From Chloroflexi bacterium UBA4736 (GTDB taxonomy: Bacteria > Chloroflexota > Dormibacteria > Dormibacterales > Dormibacteraceae): 13,272 bases of DNA. The notes under the pieces were generated by a model. The model worked only from the letters and a program-made list of their open reading frames with translations. It had not been told where the DNA came from and did no database searches. The position numbers and the translations under genes are program-made. Numbering within the stretch: position 1 is the first letter of the stretch; every line of letters starts with the position of its first letter. The stretch covers positions 53,343-66,614 of the forward strand of contig DHIW01000048.1 in assembly GCA_002404015.1 (NCBI GenBank), given 5' to 3'. Shown one piece after another: positions 1 through 6,504 of the stretch.

Positions 1-115
1 TGCGATCCTCGCGACGCGTATTTCCAATACGCTTTGCTCCGGTTCTCGAAGGCGCCTAGGATCTGGGCCACCTGGCCACCGAATCCCTCGCCGACCTTTT
101 TCAACACCCTGCTAG
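1..115. mobile_element. Partial end of a small transposable element (MITE or IS end), cut by the window edge
   Basis: No gene is visible here. The right boundary reads TTTTTCAACACCCTG (97-111) followed by CTAG (112-115). An inward-facing end of the form CAGGGTGTTGAAAAA next to CTAG resembles the ends of insertion sequences and MITEs that target CTAG; this comes from memory, not a search. A perfect 7-bp hairpin, GCGTATT-TCC-AATACGC, lies at 16-32 and could be the centre of a palindromic element whose other half is beyond the window. No transposase reading frame is visible, so a non-autonomous element or a remnant is likeliest. The TAG stop of the neighbouring M23 gene lies inside the CTAG. Confidence 0.45.
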
Positions 116-774
116 CGCCGGCCGCGCCAGTCGTCGCGGGGAGCGCCCGGCCACCCGGCCGGCAGTGGGAAGGGGTCGGCCGGGCTGCCGTCCAGGTACG
201 GCTGGGGGTCGAGTGGCGCGCCCGCGAAGCGGATCTCGAAGTGGAGATGGGGACCGGTTGAGTTGCCGGTCGAGCCGACCCAGCCGATAACGTCGCCGGC
301 CCTGACCGGCTGGGCCCAGCCCACGTTGGTCTGCACCATGTGCCCGTAGACGGTCGAGTAGCCGGCCGCGTGCTGGATCAGCACGTGGTTCCCGTACCCC
401 TGGTCGTCCTGGAACGAGTAGGCGAGGCCGCCGGCTGCGGCATGGATGGGCACCCCCTGGTTCTGGGCGATGTCCAGGCCCGTGTGGAAGTTCGGGCAGC
501 CGGCGAAGGAGTGCTCCAGCTCGAAGCCGGTACAGCCGAACGGCTGCGTCAACACCCCTCGGATCGGCCAGGCCACGCGCGCGCCGGCGGGTGCCTGGAA
601 GTCGGACGGGGTGTGGGGAGCCGGCAGGATGCGCAGCCAGTCGTAGACGACCACCACGTTGTGGCGGGCCAGGTCGGCCACGGACGGCTGGCGGTCCGGC
701 ATCGCGCGGGCGGGGGCGGCCGCGACCAGCAGGAGCGGCGCCAGTGCCAGGAGGAGTCGTTTGAACAGAGCCAC
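112..774 (-). CDS. Exported M23-family metallopeptidase (peptidoglycan endopeptidase)
   Basis: The 220-residue protein starts at GTG with MALFKRLL, a basic and hydrophobic signal peptide that probably ends at ARA near residue 24. The C-terminal half is an M23/LytM domain. It carries the zinc and catalytic pattern H97-x3-D101 (HTGLD), H145 in VYGHM and H176-x-H178 in GPHLHFE. Family members cut peptide cross-bridges in cell-wall peptidoglycan, or act as inactive activators of amidases; the intact HxxxD and HxH motifs favour an active zinc enzyme. C81 and C93 could form a disulfide outside the membrane. A TACCAT hexamer on the minus strand (784-789) lies 9 nt before the GTG and there is no Shine-Dalgarno, so the transcript is probably nearly leaderless. 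The gene is divergent from rlmN. Its stop codon lies in a CTAG beside a transposon-like end, so the last residues could have been altered by insertion. Confidence 0.9.
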   Translation of the reverse strand: MALFKRLLLALAPLLLVAAAPARAMPDRQPSVADLARHNVVVVYDWLRILPAPHTPSDFQAPAGARVAWPIRGVLTQPFGCTGFELEHSFAGCPNFHTGLDIAQNQGVPIHAAAGGLAYSFQDDQGYGNHVLIQHAAGYSTVYGHMVQTNVGWAQPVRAGDVIGWVGSTGNSTGPHLHFEIRFAGAPLDPQPYLDGSPADPFPLPAGWPGAPRDDWRGRR

Positions 775-782
775 TCGGCAGG

Positions 783-789
783 TATGGTA
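783..789. promoter_or_regulatory. Overlapping divergent -10 elements between M23 peptidase and rlmN
   Basis: The heptamer TATGGTA reads as TATGGT on the plus strand (783-788) and TACCAT on the minus strand (784-789). Both match the bacterial -10 pattern TANNNT. The plus hexamer is 7 nt before GTG 796 of rlmN and the minus hexamer is 9 nt before GTG 774 of the M23 gene. Both genes would then have very short or no leaders. No -35 match was evident. Confidence 0.55.
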
Positions 790-795
790 GGCCCT

Positions 796-1863
796 GTGAG
801 CCCCCCCGCCCAGCCGCTCAGGCCTGCCCTTTCGAGCCTCGACCCGGCGCAGCTCGGCGCGTGGCTGGCCGAGCGCGGGCAGGCCCCGTACCGGGTCCGC
901 CAGCTAAAGCGGCACCTGGCCCAGGGTCATGCCTTCGAGGAGATGCCGGACATCCCGGCGGCGCTGCGCACGGCGCTCGCGGAGGAGTTCCGGCCGCACT
1001 CGCTGAGTCTTCTGCGCGAGGTCTCGACCGACGCCGCGCTCACCACCAAGCGGCTGTACGGGCTGGCCGGCGGATACACGGTCGAGGCGGTGATCATGCG
1101 CTACCAGCGGCGCAGCACCCTCTGCATCTCCTCGCAGGTGGGCTGCCCGATCGGCTGCCCGTTCTGCGCGACCGGGCAGGGCCCGTTCGGCCGCAACCTG
1201 GCGGCCCACGAGATCGTGGACCAGGCCGTGGACGCCGCCCGCGAGCTGGCGGGCGAAGGCCGCCGACTCTCCCACGTCGTCTTCATGGGCATGGGCGAGC
1301 CGCTCGCCAACTACGGGGCGGTCCTCGAGTCCGTGCGCGAGATCGCCAACCCGGCCGGACTGGGGATCAGCCCGCGCCGGATCACAGTCTCCACGAGCGG
1401 TCTGATCCCCCGCATCGAGCAGTTGGGCCAGGAGGGCCTGCCGGTCACGCTGGCGATCTCGCTGCACGCCGCCCGGGACGAGCTGCGCGATGTGCTGGTC
1501 CCGATCAACCGCAAGTACCCGGTGGCCGAGCTGGTCGCCGCCGCCCAGGCCTTCGCTGCGAGCACCGGCCGCCGGGTCAGCTACGAGTGGGTGCTGCTGG
1601 CCGGGGTCAACGACACCGGGCGGGACGCGGAGGAGCTGGGCCGGCTGCTCGACCACCGGCACAGCCACGTGAACCTGATCCCCTTCAACCCCGTGGACGG
1701 CACGGAGTACCGGGAGCCCGCGCCGCGCGACGTCCGGCGGTTCGCGGAGCAGGTGCGGGCGCGCGGGTTGAACGTGACGGTGCGCGACACCCGCGGCCGC
1801 GCGGGCGACGCGGCCTGCGGCCAGCTGCGAGCCCGAGTGCTGGCGGAAACCACGGCGTCGTAG
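796..1863 (+). CDS. rlmN: Dual-specificity 23S rRNA A2503 / tRNA A37 C2-methyltransferase RlmN
   Basis: This is a cytoplasmic radical-SAM enzyme that methylates C2 of A2503 in 23S rRNA and, in many bacteria, A37 of some tRNAs. Numbered from ATG 784 (359 residues), C121-x3-C125-x2-C128 in QVGCPIGCPFC binds the 4Fe-4S cluster. C114 (TLCISSQ) and C345 (GDAACGQL) match the two catalytic cysteines of E. coli RlmN (C118 and C355). The SAM-binding GMGEP motif is at 169-173. The reading frame is open back to 340, but that stretch lies antisense to the M23 gene and looks like a shadow. ATG 784 sits inside the -10 hexamer TATGGT, so I prefer GTG 796, 7 nt after the hexamer, giving 355 residues. Length and motif order are normal for the family. 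A small PRC-barrel-like gene follows after 20 nt. Confidence 0.96.
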   Translation: MSPPAQPLRPALSSLDPAQLGAWLAERGQAPYRVRQLKRHLAQGHAFEEMPDIPAALRTALAEEFRPHSLSLLREVSTDAALTTKRLYGLAGGYTVEAVIMRYQRRSTLCISSQVGCPIGCPFCATGQGPFGRNLAAHEIVDQAVDAARELAGEGRRLSHVVFMGMGEPLANYGAVLESVREIANPAGLGISPRRITVSTSGLIPRIEQLGQEGLPVTLAISLHAARDELRDVLVPINRKYPVAELVAAAQAFAASTGRRVSYEWVLLAGVNDTGRDAEELGRLLDHRHSHVNLIPFNPVDGTEYREPAPRDVRRFAEQVRARGLNVTVRDTRGRAGDAACGQLRARVLAETTAS

Positions 1864-1867
1864 GCCG

Positions 1868-1873
1868 TACCAT
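1868..1873 (+). promoter_or_regulatory. Possible -10 element TACCAT upstream of the small PRC-barrel-like gene
   Basis: The hexamer TACCAT lies in the 20-nt gap after the rlmN stop, 10 nt before the ATG at 1884. No Shine-Dalgarno precedes that ATG, so an own promoter with a leader of a few nucleotides is plausible. Read-through from rlmN is the alternative. Confidence 0.35.
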
Positions 1874-1883
1874 CATCCGAGCC

Positions 1884-2222
1884 ATGGACGAACAAGACGA
1901 GCAGCAGGTCGCCTGGATCGACATGACGTACCGGTCGCAGGTGCTCGACGCCGAGGGCAACCGGATGGGGACGGCCGAGTCCCTGCTGGGCGACGAGAAG
2001 GAGGACATCTTCCACGGCATCGTCGTGAAGCTCAAGGACGGGCGGATGGCCGAGCTGTCAGCCGCGCAGGTGTCGAAGATCACCCTGACCAAGGTGGTGA
2101 CCTCCGTGCCGGCCGCGGAGGTCGCGGGCTTGCCCGCCTACAAGGAGGAGCGCTGGTTCCACCTGGGCTGGGGCGGCCTGTTCCGGCGCCACCCCGAGTG
2201 GAAGGAGACCGACTCGACCTGA
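1884..2222 (+). CDS. Small protein, probably PRC-barrel-like
   Basis: The 112-residue product is soluble, with no signal peptide or membrane segment. Residues about 17-75 alternate short beta-like stretches around VLDAEGNRMG, FHGIVVKLKDGRMAEL and VSKITLTKVV. This is the spacing seen in PRC-barrel and DUF2171-type small barrels, where a surface or regulatory binding role is usual. There is no catalytic signature. The tail is rich in aromatic residues (ERWFHLGWGGLFRRHPEW). The ATG start is the first good one after rlmN and is followed 36 nt after the stop by the DinB-like gene, so the three may be co-transcribed. The family call rests on pattern resemblance only, and the function is unknown. 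Confidence 0.7.
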   Translation: MDEQDEQQVAWIDMTYRSQVLDAEGNRMGTAESLLGDEKEDIFHGIVVKLKDGRMAELSAAQVSKITLTKVVTSVPAAEVAGLPAYKEERWFHLGWGGLFRRHPEWKETDST

Positions 2223-2257
2223 ATCGTCCGGCCGAACCATCAGCGAAGGAGCCGCGA

Positions 2258-2863
2258 ATGACCGAGCCCGACGTGTTCATCCTCGCCGACCGGACGCTCA
2301 ACGGCGTGGTCGCGCAGATCCGGGACGATCAGTGGGCGATGGAGATGCCGCCCAGCTTCGCTAGGCGCGCGACCGACCAGGCGCCCACGCTGCGCGACAT
2401 CATCACCTACCACGCCTACGACGACTCGTGGGTGCCTGACATGCTGGCGGGCAGGACTATGGACGAGGTCGGCAAAGCCAACTTCAAGGGAGACCTGCTA
2501 GGCGCCGACCCCAAGGCAAGCTTCGCCGCCATCGTCGCCAAGGCGTGCGCGGCGGCGGGCGAGATGGACGACCTCGAGCGCACTGTGCACTGCTCGTTCG
2601 GCGACTTTACGGCCCGGGAGTACTTCTATCAGATCAACATGTTCCGCGGTCTGCGAGCCCGTGACATCGCCGAGGTGATCGGAGTCGATTCCCAGCTGCC
2701 GGAAGCACTGGTGCAGGGGATCTGGGACGAGATCAGCGCGCATGCCGAGGAATGGAGGGCGCTGGGCGTATTTCCAGCTGCGGTGGCGGTAGCGGACGAC
2801 GCGCCATTGCTGGATCGGCTCCTCGGGCTGACCGGCCGCGACCCCAACCAAGGTCCGAGCTAG
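2258..2863 (+). CDS. DinB / maleylpyruvate-isomerase N-terminal-like protein
   Basis: The 201-residue protein looks all-helical. An N-terminal region (FILADRTLNGVVAQIRDDQWAMEMP, then TLRDIITYHAYDD around 44-56) and a later block, FTAREYFYQINMFRGLRARDIAEVIG (117-142), follow the layout of the DinB/mycothiol-dependent maleylpyruvate isomerase N-terminal superfamily. Many members bind a divalent metal with three histidines and serve thiol-dependent reactions. Here H52 is present, but the later histidine of the usual H-x-x-D-x-A block seems replaced (RARDIA), so metal binding may be weakened or lost. The ATG at 2258 has a good ribosome binding site, GAAGGA at 2245-2250, spaced 7 nt; the longer upstream frame overlaps the previous gene. 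The stop is just before the apparent start of the DUF72 gene. Confidence 0.75.
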   Translation: MTEPDVFILADRTLNGVVAQIRDDQWAMEMPPSFARRATDQAPTLRDIITYHAYDDSWVPDMLAGRTMDEVGKANFKGDLLGADPKASFAAIVAKACAAAGEMDDLERTVHCSFGDFTAREYFYQINMFRGLRARDIAEVIGVDSQLPEALVQGIWDEISAHAEEWRALGVFPAAVAVADDAPLLDRLLGLTGRDPNQGPS

Positions 2864-2873
2864 GCCCGAGCCG

Positions 2874-3572
2874 ATCGGACAACTCTACGCAGGCACCTCC
2901 GGCTTCAGCTATCCGGGCTGGCGGGGCGTTTTCTACCCCGAGAAGCTGGCCGGCTCGCGGATGCTCGAGTTCTACGCCGCGCGCTTGAACGGCGTCGAGC
3001 TCAACGGCAGCTTCTACCGCACGCCGCCCGCCTCGACCCTCACGGGCTGGTCCAAGCGAACGCCGCCCACATTTCGTTTCTGCCTCAAGGCCCACCGCGG
3101 GCTGACCTATTCCGCGGACGCGTTCGACCGGGTGGGCCTCGCCCGCAACATCGCGCCCAACCTGGGTGGGCTGGGAGAGCGGCTGGGGCCGCTGCTGCTC
3201 CAGTTCCCGCCCGCCCGCAAGCGCGATCGGGGACTCCTCGACGCGCTGCTGGAGGCGCTCGGGCTGCGGGTGGCGGCCGAGTTTCGCGACGAGTCCTGGT
3301 TCGCGCCCGACATCTATCGGGTGCTGGAGAAGCGCGGCGCGGCGCTCGTTGTGACGGACGAGGAGAAGTGGCCGCGGGCGCCGAGCAAGCGGCTGGCCGG
3401 CTTCGCGTACTACCGGCTGCGCCGGGCCTACACCCCGGACGAGCTGGACGGCTGGTGGCGGCGGCTGGAACCCGAGCTGCGCCAGCACGACGAGGTCCAC
3501 GTCTACTTCAAGCACGAGCCCGAGGCCCCGGCCCGCGCCGGCCGGCTGCTCGGCCGGGGTCTCAGCTCATGA
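2874..3572 (+). CDS. DUF72 family protein (TIM-barrel), start codon non-canonical or gene frameshifted
   Basis: The frame encodes LYAGTSGFSYPGWRGVFYP (2883-2939), the conserved N-terminal signature of DUF72 proteins. It continues with NGVELNGSFYRTP, FRFCLKAHRGLTY, LLLQFPP, AAEFRDESWF and FAYYRLRR, all typical of the family, a TIM-barrel group related to E. coli YecE whose role is unsettled. The first ATG is at 2961, but starting there would remove the first strand of the barrel. Between the in-frame stop at 2829 and the ATG at 2961 there is no ATG, GTG or TTG. The best-placed candidate is ATC at 2874, giving about 232 residues. A frameshift from the upstream gene or a base error is equally possible. 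The gene overlaps the convergent SDR gene by 11 bp. Identification is firm, the start is not. Confidence 0.85.
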   Translation: MGQLYAGTSGFSYPGWRGVFYPEKLAGSRMLEFYAARLNGVELNGSFYRTPPASTLTGWSKRTPPTFRFCLKAHRGLTYSADAFDRVGLARNIAPNLGGLGERLGPLLLQFPPARKRDRGLLDALLEALGLRVAAEFRDESWFAPDIYRVLEKRGAALVVTDEEKWPRAPSKRLAGFAYYRLRRAYTPDELDGWWRRLEPELRQHDEVHVYFKHEPEAPARAGRLLGRGLSS

Positions 3573-4293
3573 CCAGGCCGCCGTCCACGCTGATGGCCTG
3601 CCCCGTCAGGTAGGCGGCGTCGTCGCTGGCCAGGTAGGCGACCGCGCCCGCCACGTCGTCAGGGGTCGCGAACCGGCGCAGCGGCACCGCCCGCCGCATG
3701 CCTTCCAGGATGTTCTGGCCCCGCTCGCCCTCGAACACGTCGAGGAAGGCGGTCTCGGTGGGCCCCGGGCAGACGCAGTTGACGTTCACGTTGTCGCGAG
3801 CCAGCTCGCGGGCCAGGCTCTTCGTGAAGGCGATCACCCCGCCCTTGGCCGCCGCGTACACGGTCTCTCCGCTCGAGCCGACCTTGCCGGCATCGGAGGC
3901 GATGTTGACGATCCGGCCCCGGCGGCGCTCAGCCATGCCCCTGGCGAAGGCGTGGCTGACCGAGATCTGGCTGAAGAGGTTCAGCCGCAGCACCTTCTCC
4001 CAGTGCTCCGGCGTGGTCTCCAGGAAGTGCATGACGCGGTCCCAGCCGGCGTTGTTGACGAGCACGTCCACCTCTCCCAGCTCGGCGGCCAGGGCGGCCG
4101 CGGCCGCCGGGTCGGTGACGTCGAGCATGCGTCCCAGGCCGCCCACCTCCCGGGCCAGCTCCATGACGGCCTCCACCGCGATGTCGGTGGCCACGACGCG
4201 CGCGCCTTCCGACGCCAGGCGACGGCAGACAGCCGAGCCGATCCCGCCGGCCGCTCCCGTCACGACGGCGGTGCGGCCCTCCAGCCGGTTCAT
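3562..4293 (-). CDS. Short-chain dehydrogenase/reductase, BadH-like (2-hydroxycyclohexanecarboxyl-CoA dehydrogenase-like)
   Basis: This is a 243-residue classical SDR of normal length. It has the nucleotide-binding TGAAGGIG (12-19), D37 at the end of strand 2 (an acidic residue here generally favours NAD over NADP), NNAG (80-83), N105, catalytic S133 (IAS), Y146 and K150 (YAAAK), and the PGP loop at 176-178. NNAGWD, IVNIASDAGKVGSSGETVYAAAKGG and the VNCVCPGPT block resemble BadH, the NAD-dependent 2-hydroxycyclohexanecarboxyl-CoA dehydrogenase of anaerobic alicyclic acid degradation. SDR substrates cannot be read from sequence alone, and no other cyclohexanecarboxylate genes are nearby. The start ATG overlaps the lgt stop as ATGA, so it is translationally coupled to lgt and probably the last gene of the gltX-lgt-SDR operon. 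Confidence 0.92.
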   Translation of the reverse strand: MNRLEGRTAVVTGAAGGIGSAVCRRLASEGARVVATDIAVEAVMELAREVGGLGRMLDVTDPAAAAALAAELGEVDVLVNNAGWDRVMHFLETTPEHWEKVLRLNLFSQISVSHAFARGMAERRRGRIVNIASDAGKVGSSGETVYAAAKGGVIAFTKSLARELARDNVNVNCVCPGPTETAFLDVFEGERGQNILEGMRRAVPLRRFATPDDVAGAVAYLASDDAAYLTGQAISVDGGLVMS

Positions 4294-5108
4294 TCAGCCA
4301 CGGTGGGCACGGGCGGTTTGGCGCCGCTGTCCCGGCGGTTCACCCAGAAGGCGATGGCGATCCCCGAGACCAGCACCATCGCGATGGAGGCCCATTGGGC
4401 CTGGCGCAGTCCCAGGAAGAGCGAGTCGGTGCGCAGGAAGCTCAGGAAGAAGCGGCCCGTGGCGTAGACCGAGAGCCAGATCAGGCCGGTCACCCCGTCC
4501 GGCAGCCGGCGCTTAAAGAGGCGGTACGTGACAACCGCCAAGATGGCCACCAAGAGATTGAAGATCAGCTCGTAAGCGACCTCCGAGTGCACCACCTTGC
4601 CCGGCTCGCCGAGCGTCTTCGCGTTCACATACTCGACGCCGAAGGGCAGGTTGGTGGCGATCGCGTGGTGCTCGCCATTGATGATGTCGCCGATGCGGCC
4701 GATGGCGAAGCCGAGCGCGTTGGCGGGGCCGGCCAGGTCGAGGACCCGGCGGTAGTTGATGTCGTTGCGCCGGCACCAGATGTAGCCGCCCAGCAGTGCC
4801 CCGAAGATGCCTCCCCACTGGCTGATACCTCCCTCATTGAGAAGGACGATCTTCTGGAGGTGACCCTGGAACTGCGCGTAGTTCTCCCAGACGTACAGGA
4901 GGCGGGCGCCGATCAGGCCCACCACCACCATCCACACCGCCATGTCGTAGATGCGCTCGGGAGCGATGTCGTCCTGGCGGGCGAGGTACTGGCCGAGCCG
5001 GGCCGCGGCCAGGATCCCCAGGACGCTGAACACCCCGTGCCAGGTCACCAGGAACGGTCCGACCTGGAAGAGGTTGGGGTCGAGGTCGACGACGATCGCG
5101 GCGAACAT
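4290..5108 (-). CDS. lgt: Phosphatidylglycerol--prolipoprotein diacylglyceryl transferase Lgt
   Basis: This is an integral inner-membrane enzyme that moves diacylglycerol from phosphatidylglycerol to the lipobox cysteine of prolipoproteins, the first step of lipoprotein maturation. The 272 residues hold about seven hydrophobic segments. Signatures are WHGVFSVLG (23-31), GARLLYV (67-73), NEGGISQWGG (91-100), the hallmark GRIGDIINGE (137-146), HSEVAYE (174-180) and GRFFLSFLRTDS (218-229). W98 stands where E. coli Lgt has the essential His103; from memory, actinobacterial-type Lgts also have Trp there, so this is probably lineage variation and not inactivation. I chose the ATG at 5108, which shares one base with the gltX stop (TGATG). 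TTG one codon upstream is possible. The SDR gene follows with a 4-bp overlap. Confidence 0.95.
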   Translation of the reverse strand: MFAAIVVDLDPNLFQVGPFLVTWHGVFSVLGILAAARLGQYLARQDDIAPERIYDMAVWMVVVGLIGARLLYVWENYAQFQGHLQKIVLLNEGGISQWGGIFGALLGGYIWCRRNDINYRRVLDLAGPANALGFAIGRIGDIINGEHHAIATNLPFGVEYVNAKTLGEPGKVVHSEVAYELIFNLLVAILAVVTYRLFKRRLPDGVTGLIWLSVYATGRFFLSFLRTDSLFLGLRQAQWASIAMVLVSGIAIAFWVNRRDSGAKPPVPTVAE

Positions 5109-6484
5109 CAAGCGAGAACTCTATCCAGCCTGGCCAGGGCCTCCGCCTTCGGAAGCAGCGCGAGCATGTGGTGGATGGGAGGAGTGTCACCCCCGGCGAC
5201 GCAGCGTCGGATGGTGCCGAAGAACCTGCCCTTGCTCCAGCCGCGCTCCTCGCGCAGGCTCTCGAGCGTGGCCTCGATCGCCTCCGCCGTCCACTCGGTT
5301 CCGAACAGGGCCTCGCCGGCGGCGGCCACCATCTCATGGGCGCTCTCGTCCAGCTCCGGCGGCGGCGGCGGCTCGCCGAGGTAGGCCAGCAGGTCGGCCG
5401 CCTTCGCCAGTCGCGGCAGCCGCTCCTTGAGGGCGGGGGTGGCGGCTCGGATGGTGGACTCGGGCAGGTTGGGCAGGTACGGCCGCAGGCGCTCGGCGAG
5501 CTCCTCGTCACTGAGCGAGCGGATGTACTGACCGTTCAGCCACTCCAGCTTGTCCCAGTCGAACATCGCGGGCGCCTTCTGGACCCGGTCCAGGCGGAAC
5601 TCCCGGACCAGCTCGTCGAAGGTGAAGATCTCCCGCTCCGTGCCCGGGTTCCAGCCCAGCAGTGCCAGGTAGTTGACCATGGCCTCCGGCAGGAGGCCCT
5701 GCTCCTGGTACAGCCCGAGCCGGGTCTCCGGGTGCTTGCGCTTGCTGAGCTTGACGCGGTCCTTGCCCACGATCACCGGCAGGTGGGCGAAAGCCTCCGG
5801 CCGGGCGCGACCGAGGGCGTCGAAGATGATCAGCTGCTGCGGCGTGTTCGGAAGGTGCTCCTCGCCGCGGATCACGTGCGTGATCTCCATGTCCGCGTCA
5901 TCCACCGGGCTCGTGAAGTTGTAGAGAGGCAGGCCGTTCGTACGGACGATGACGGGATCGCCGAGCAGGGCGTTGTCGAAGTGCATCTCGCCCCGGATCA
6001 GGTCGTGGAAGACCGTCTCTCCCTCGGGGATTCGGAGCCGGACGGCGAACTCGGTTCGGGCCGGCGGAGCCAGCAGGCAGCGCCTCGAGTAGCGGTAGGG
6101 CTCGTGCTTGGCCTGGGCCGCCTTGCGCTCGGCGTCGAGCTCCTCGGGCGTGCAGTAGCAGCGGTAGGCCGCCCCGGACTGCAGGAGCTGGGCGGCCGCC
6201 TGCCGGTAGCGGTCGAGGCGCTCGCTCTGCCTGTAGGGGCCATGAGGTCCGCCGATATCGGGCCCCTCGTCCCAGCTGAAGCCGAGCCAGCCGAAGCCGT
6301 CGTAGATGGCCTGCTCGTAATCCGGCCGGTTGCGCTCGCTGTCCGTGTCGTCGAGCCGCAGCACCAGCGTCCCTGCCTGCCCGCGCGCGACGAGGAGGTT
6401 GAAAAGCATGGTCCGGGCGCTGCCCAGGTGGACGTAGCCGGTCGGGCTGGGCGCCATCCGGACCCTCACGGGCCGATCGGGCAC
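5108..6484 (-). CDS. gltX: Glutamate--tRNA ligase (class I GluRS)
   Basis: This cytoplasmic class I synthetase charges tRNA-Glu, and tRNA-Gln in organisms that use the amidotransferase route. Numbered from GTG 6484 (458 residues), the HIGH-type motif is H19-L-G in PSPTGYVHLGSART and the KMSKS-type motif is KLSKR (245-249). YNFTSPVDDADMEITHVIRGEEHLPNT (188-214) is the family block. C109-x-C111 with C136 could form the zinc site found in many GluRSs. The C-terminal helical anticodon-binding domain is complete, and total length is slightly short for the family (about 465-490). The upstream GTG at 6490 directly abuts the -10-like TAGTAT on the minus strand (6496-6491), so I prefer GTG 6484, 6 nt after it, as a leaderless start. 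lgt overlaps the stop codon by one base. Confidence 0.97.
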   Translation of the reverse strand: MPDRPVRVRMAPSPTGYVHLGSARTMLFNLLVARGQAGTLVLRLDDTDSERNRPDYEQAIYDGFGWLGFSWDEGPDIGGPHGPYRQSERLDRYRQAAAQLLQSGAAYRCYCTPEELDAERKAAQAKHEPYRYSRRCLLAPPARTEFAVRLRIPEGETVFHDLIRGEMHFDNALLGDPVIVRTNGLPLYNFTSPVDDADMEITHVIRGEEHLPNTPQQLIIFDALGRARPEAFAHLPVIVGKDRVKLSKRKHPETRLGLYQEQGLLPEAMVNYLALLGWNPGTEREIFTFDELVREFRLDRVQKAPAMFDWDKLEWLNGQYIRSLSDEELAERLRPYLPNLPESTIRAATPALKERLPRLAKAADLLAYLGEPPPPPELDESAHEMVAAAGEALFGTEWTAEAIEATLESLREERGWSKGRFFGTIRRCVAGGDTPPIHHMLALLPKAEALARLDRVLA

Positions 6485-6490
6485 GCCCAC

Positions 6491-6498
6491 ATACTAGT
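6491..6498. promoter_or_regulatory. Palindromic divergent -10 element between gltX and the S51 peptidase
   Basis: ATACTAGT contains the perfect palindrome ACTAGT. On the minus strand TAGTAT (6496-6491) ends 6 nt before GTG 6484 of gltX. On the plus strand TACTAG (6492-6497) ends 7 nt before ATG 6505 of the peptidase; it lacks the final T of TANNNT but has the first TA. One short symmetric box can thus serve both directions. Neither start has a Shine-Dalgarno. Confidence 0.5.
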
Positions 6499-6504
6499 GG
6501 CGGG

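Noticed and set aside
340..783. N-terminal extension of the rlmN frame back to 340
   Set aside because: It lies antisense to the M23 peptidase, is low-complexity Arg/Gly/Val-rich, and is not part of RlmN. The family length is met from 784 or 796.
861..1883. Long plus frame upstream of the PRC-barrel-like gene
   Set aside because: It overlaps rlmN in another frame and translates to Arg/Pro/Gly-rich sequence typical of high-GC shadow frames. Only the part from ATG 1884 looks like a protein.
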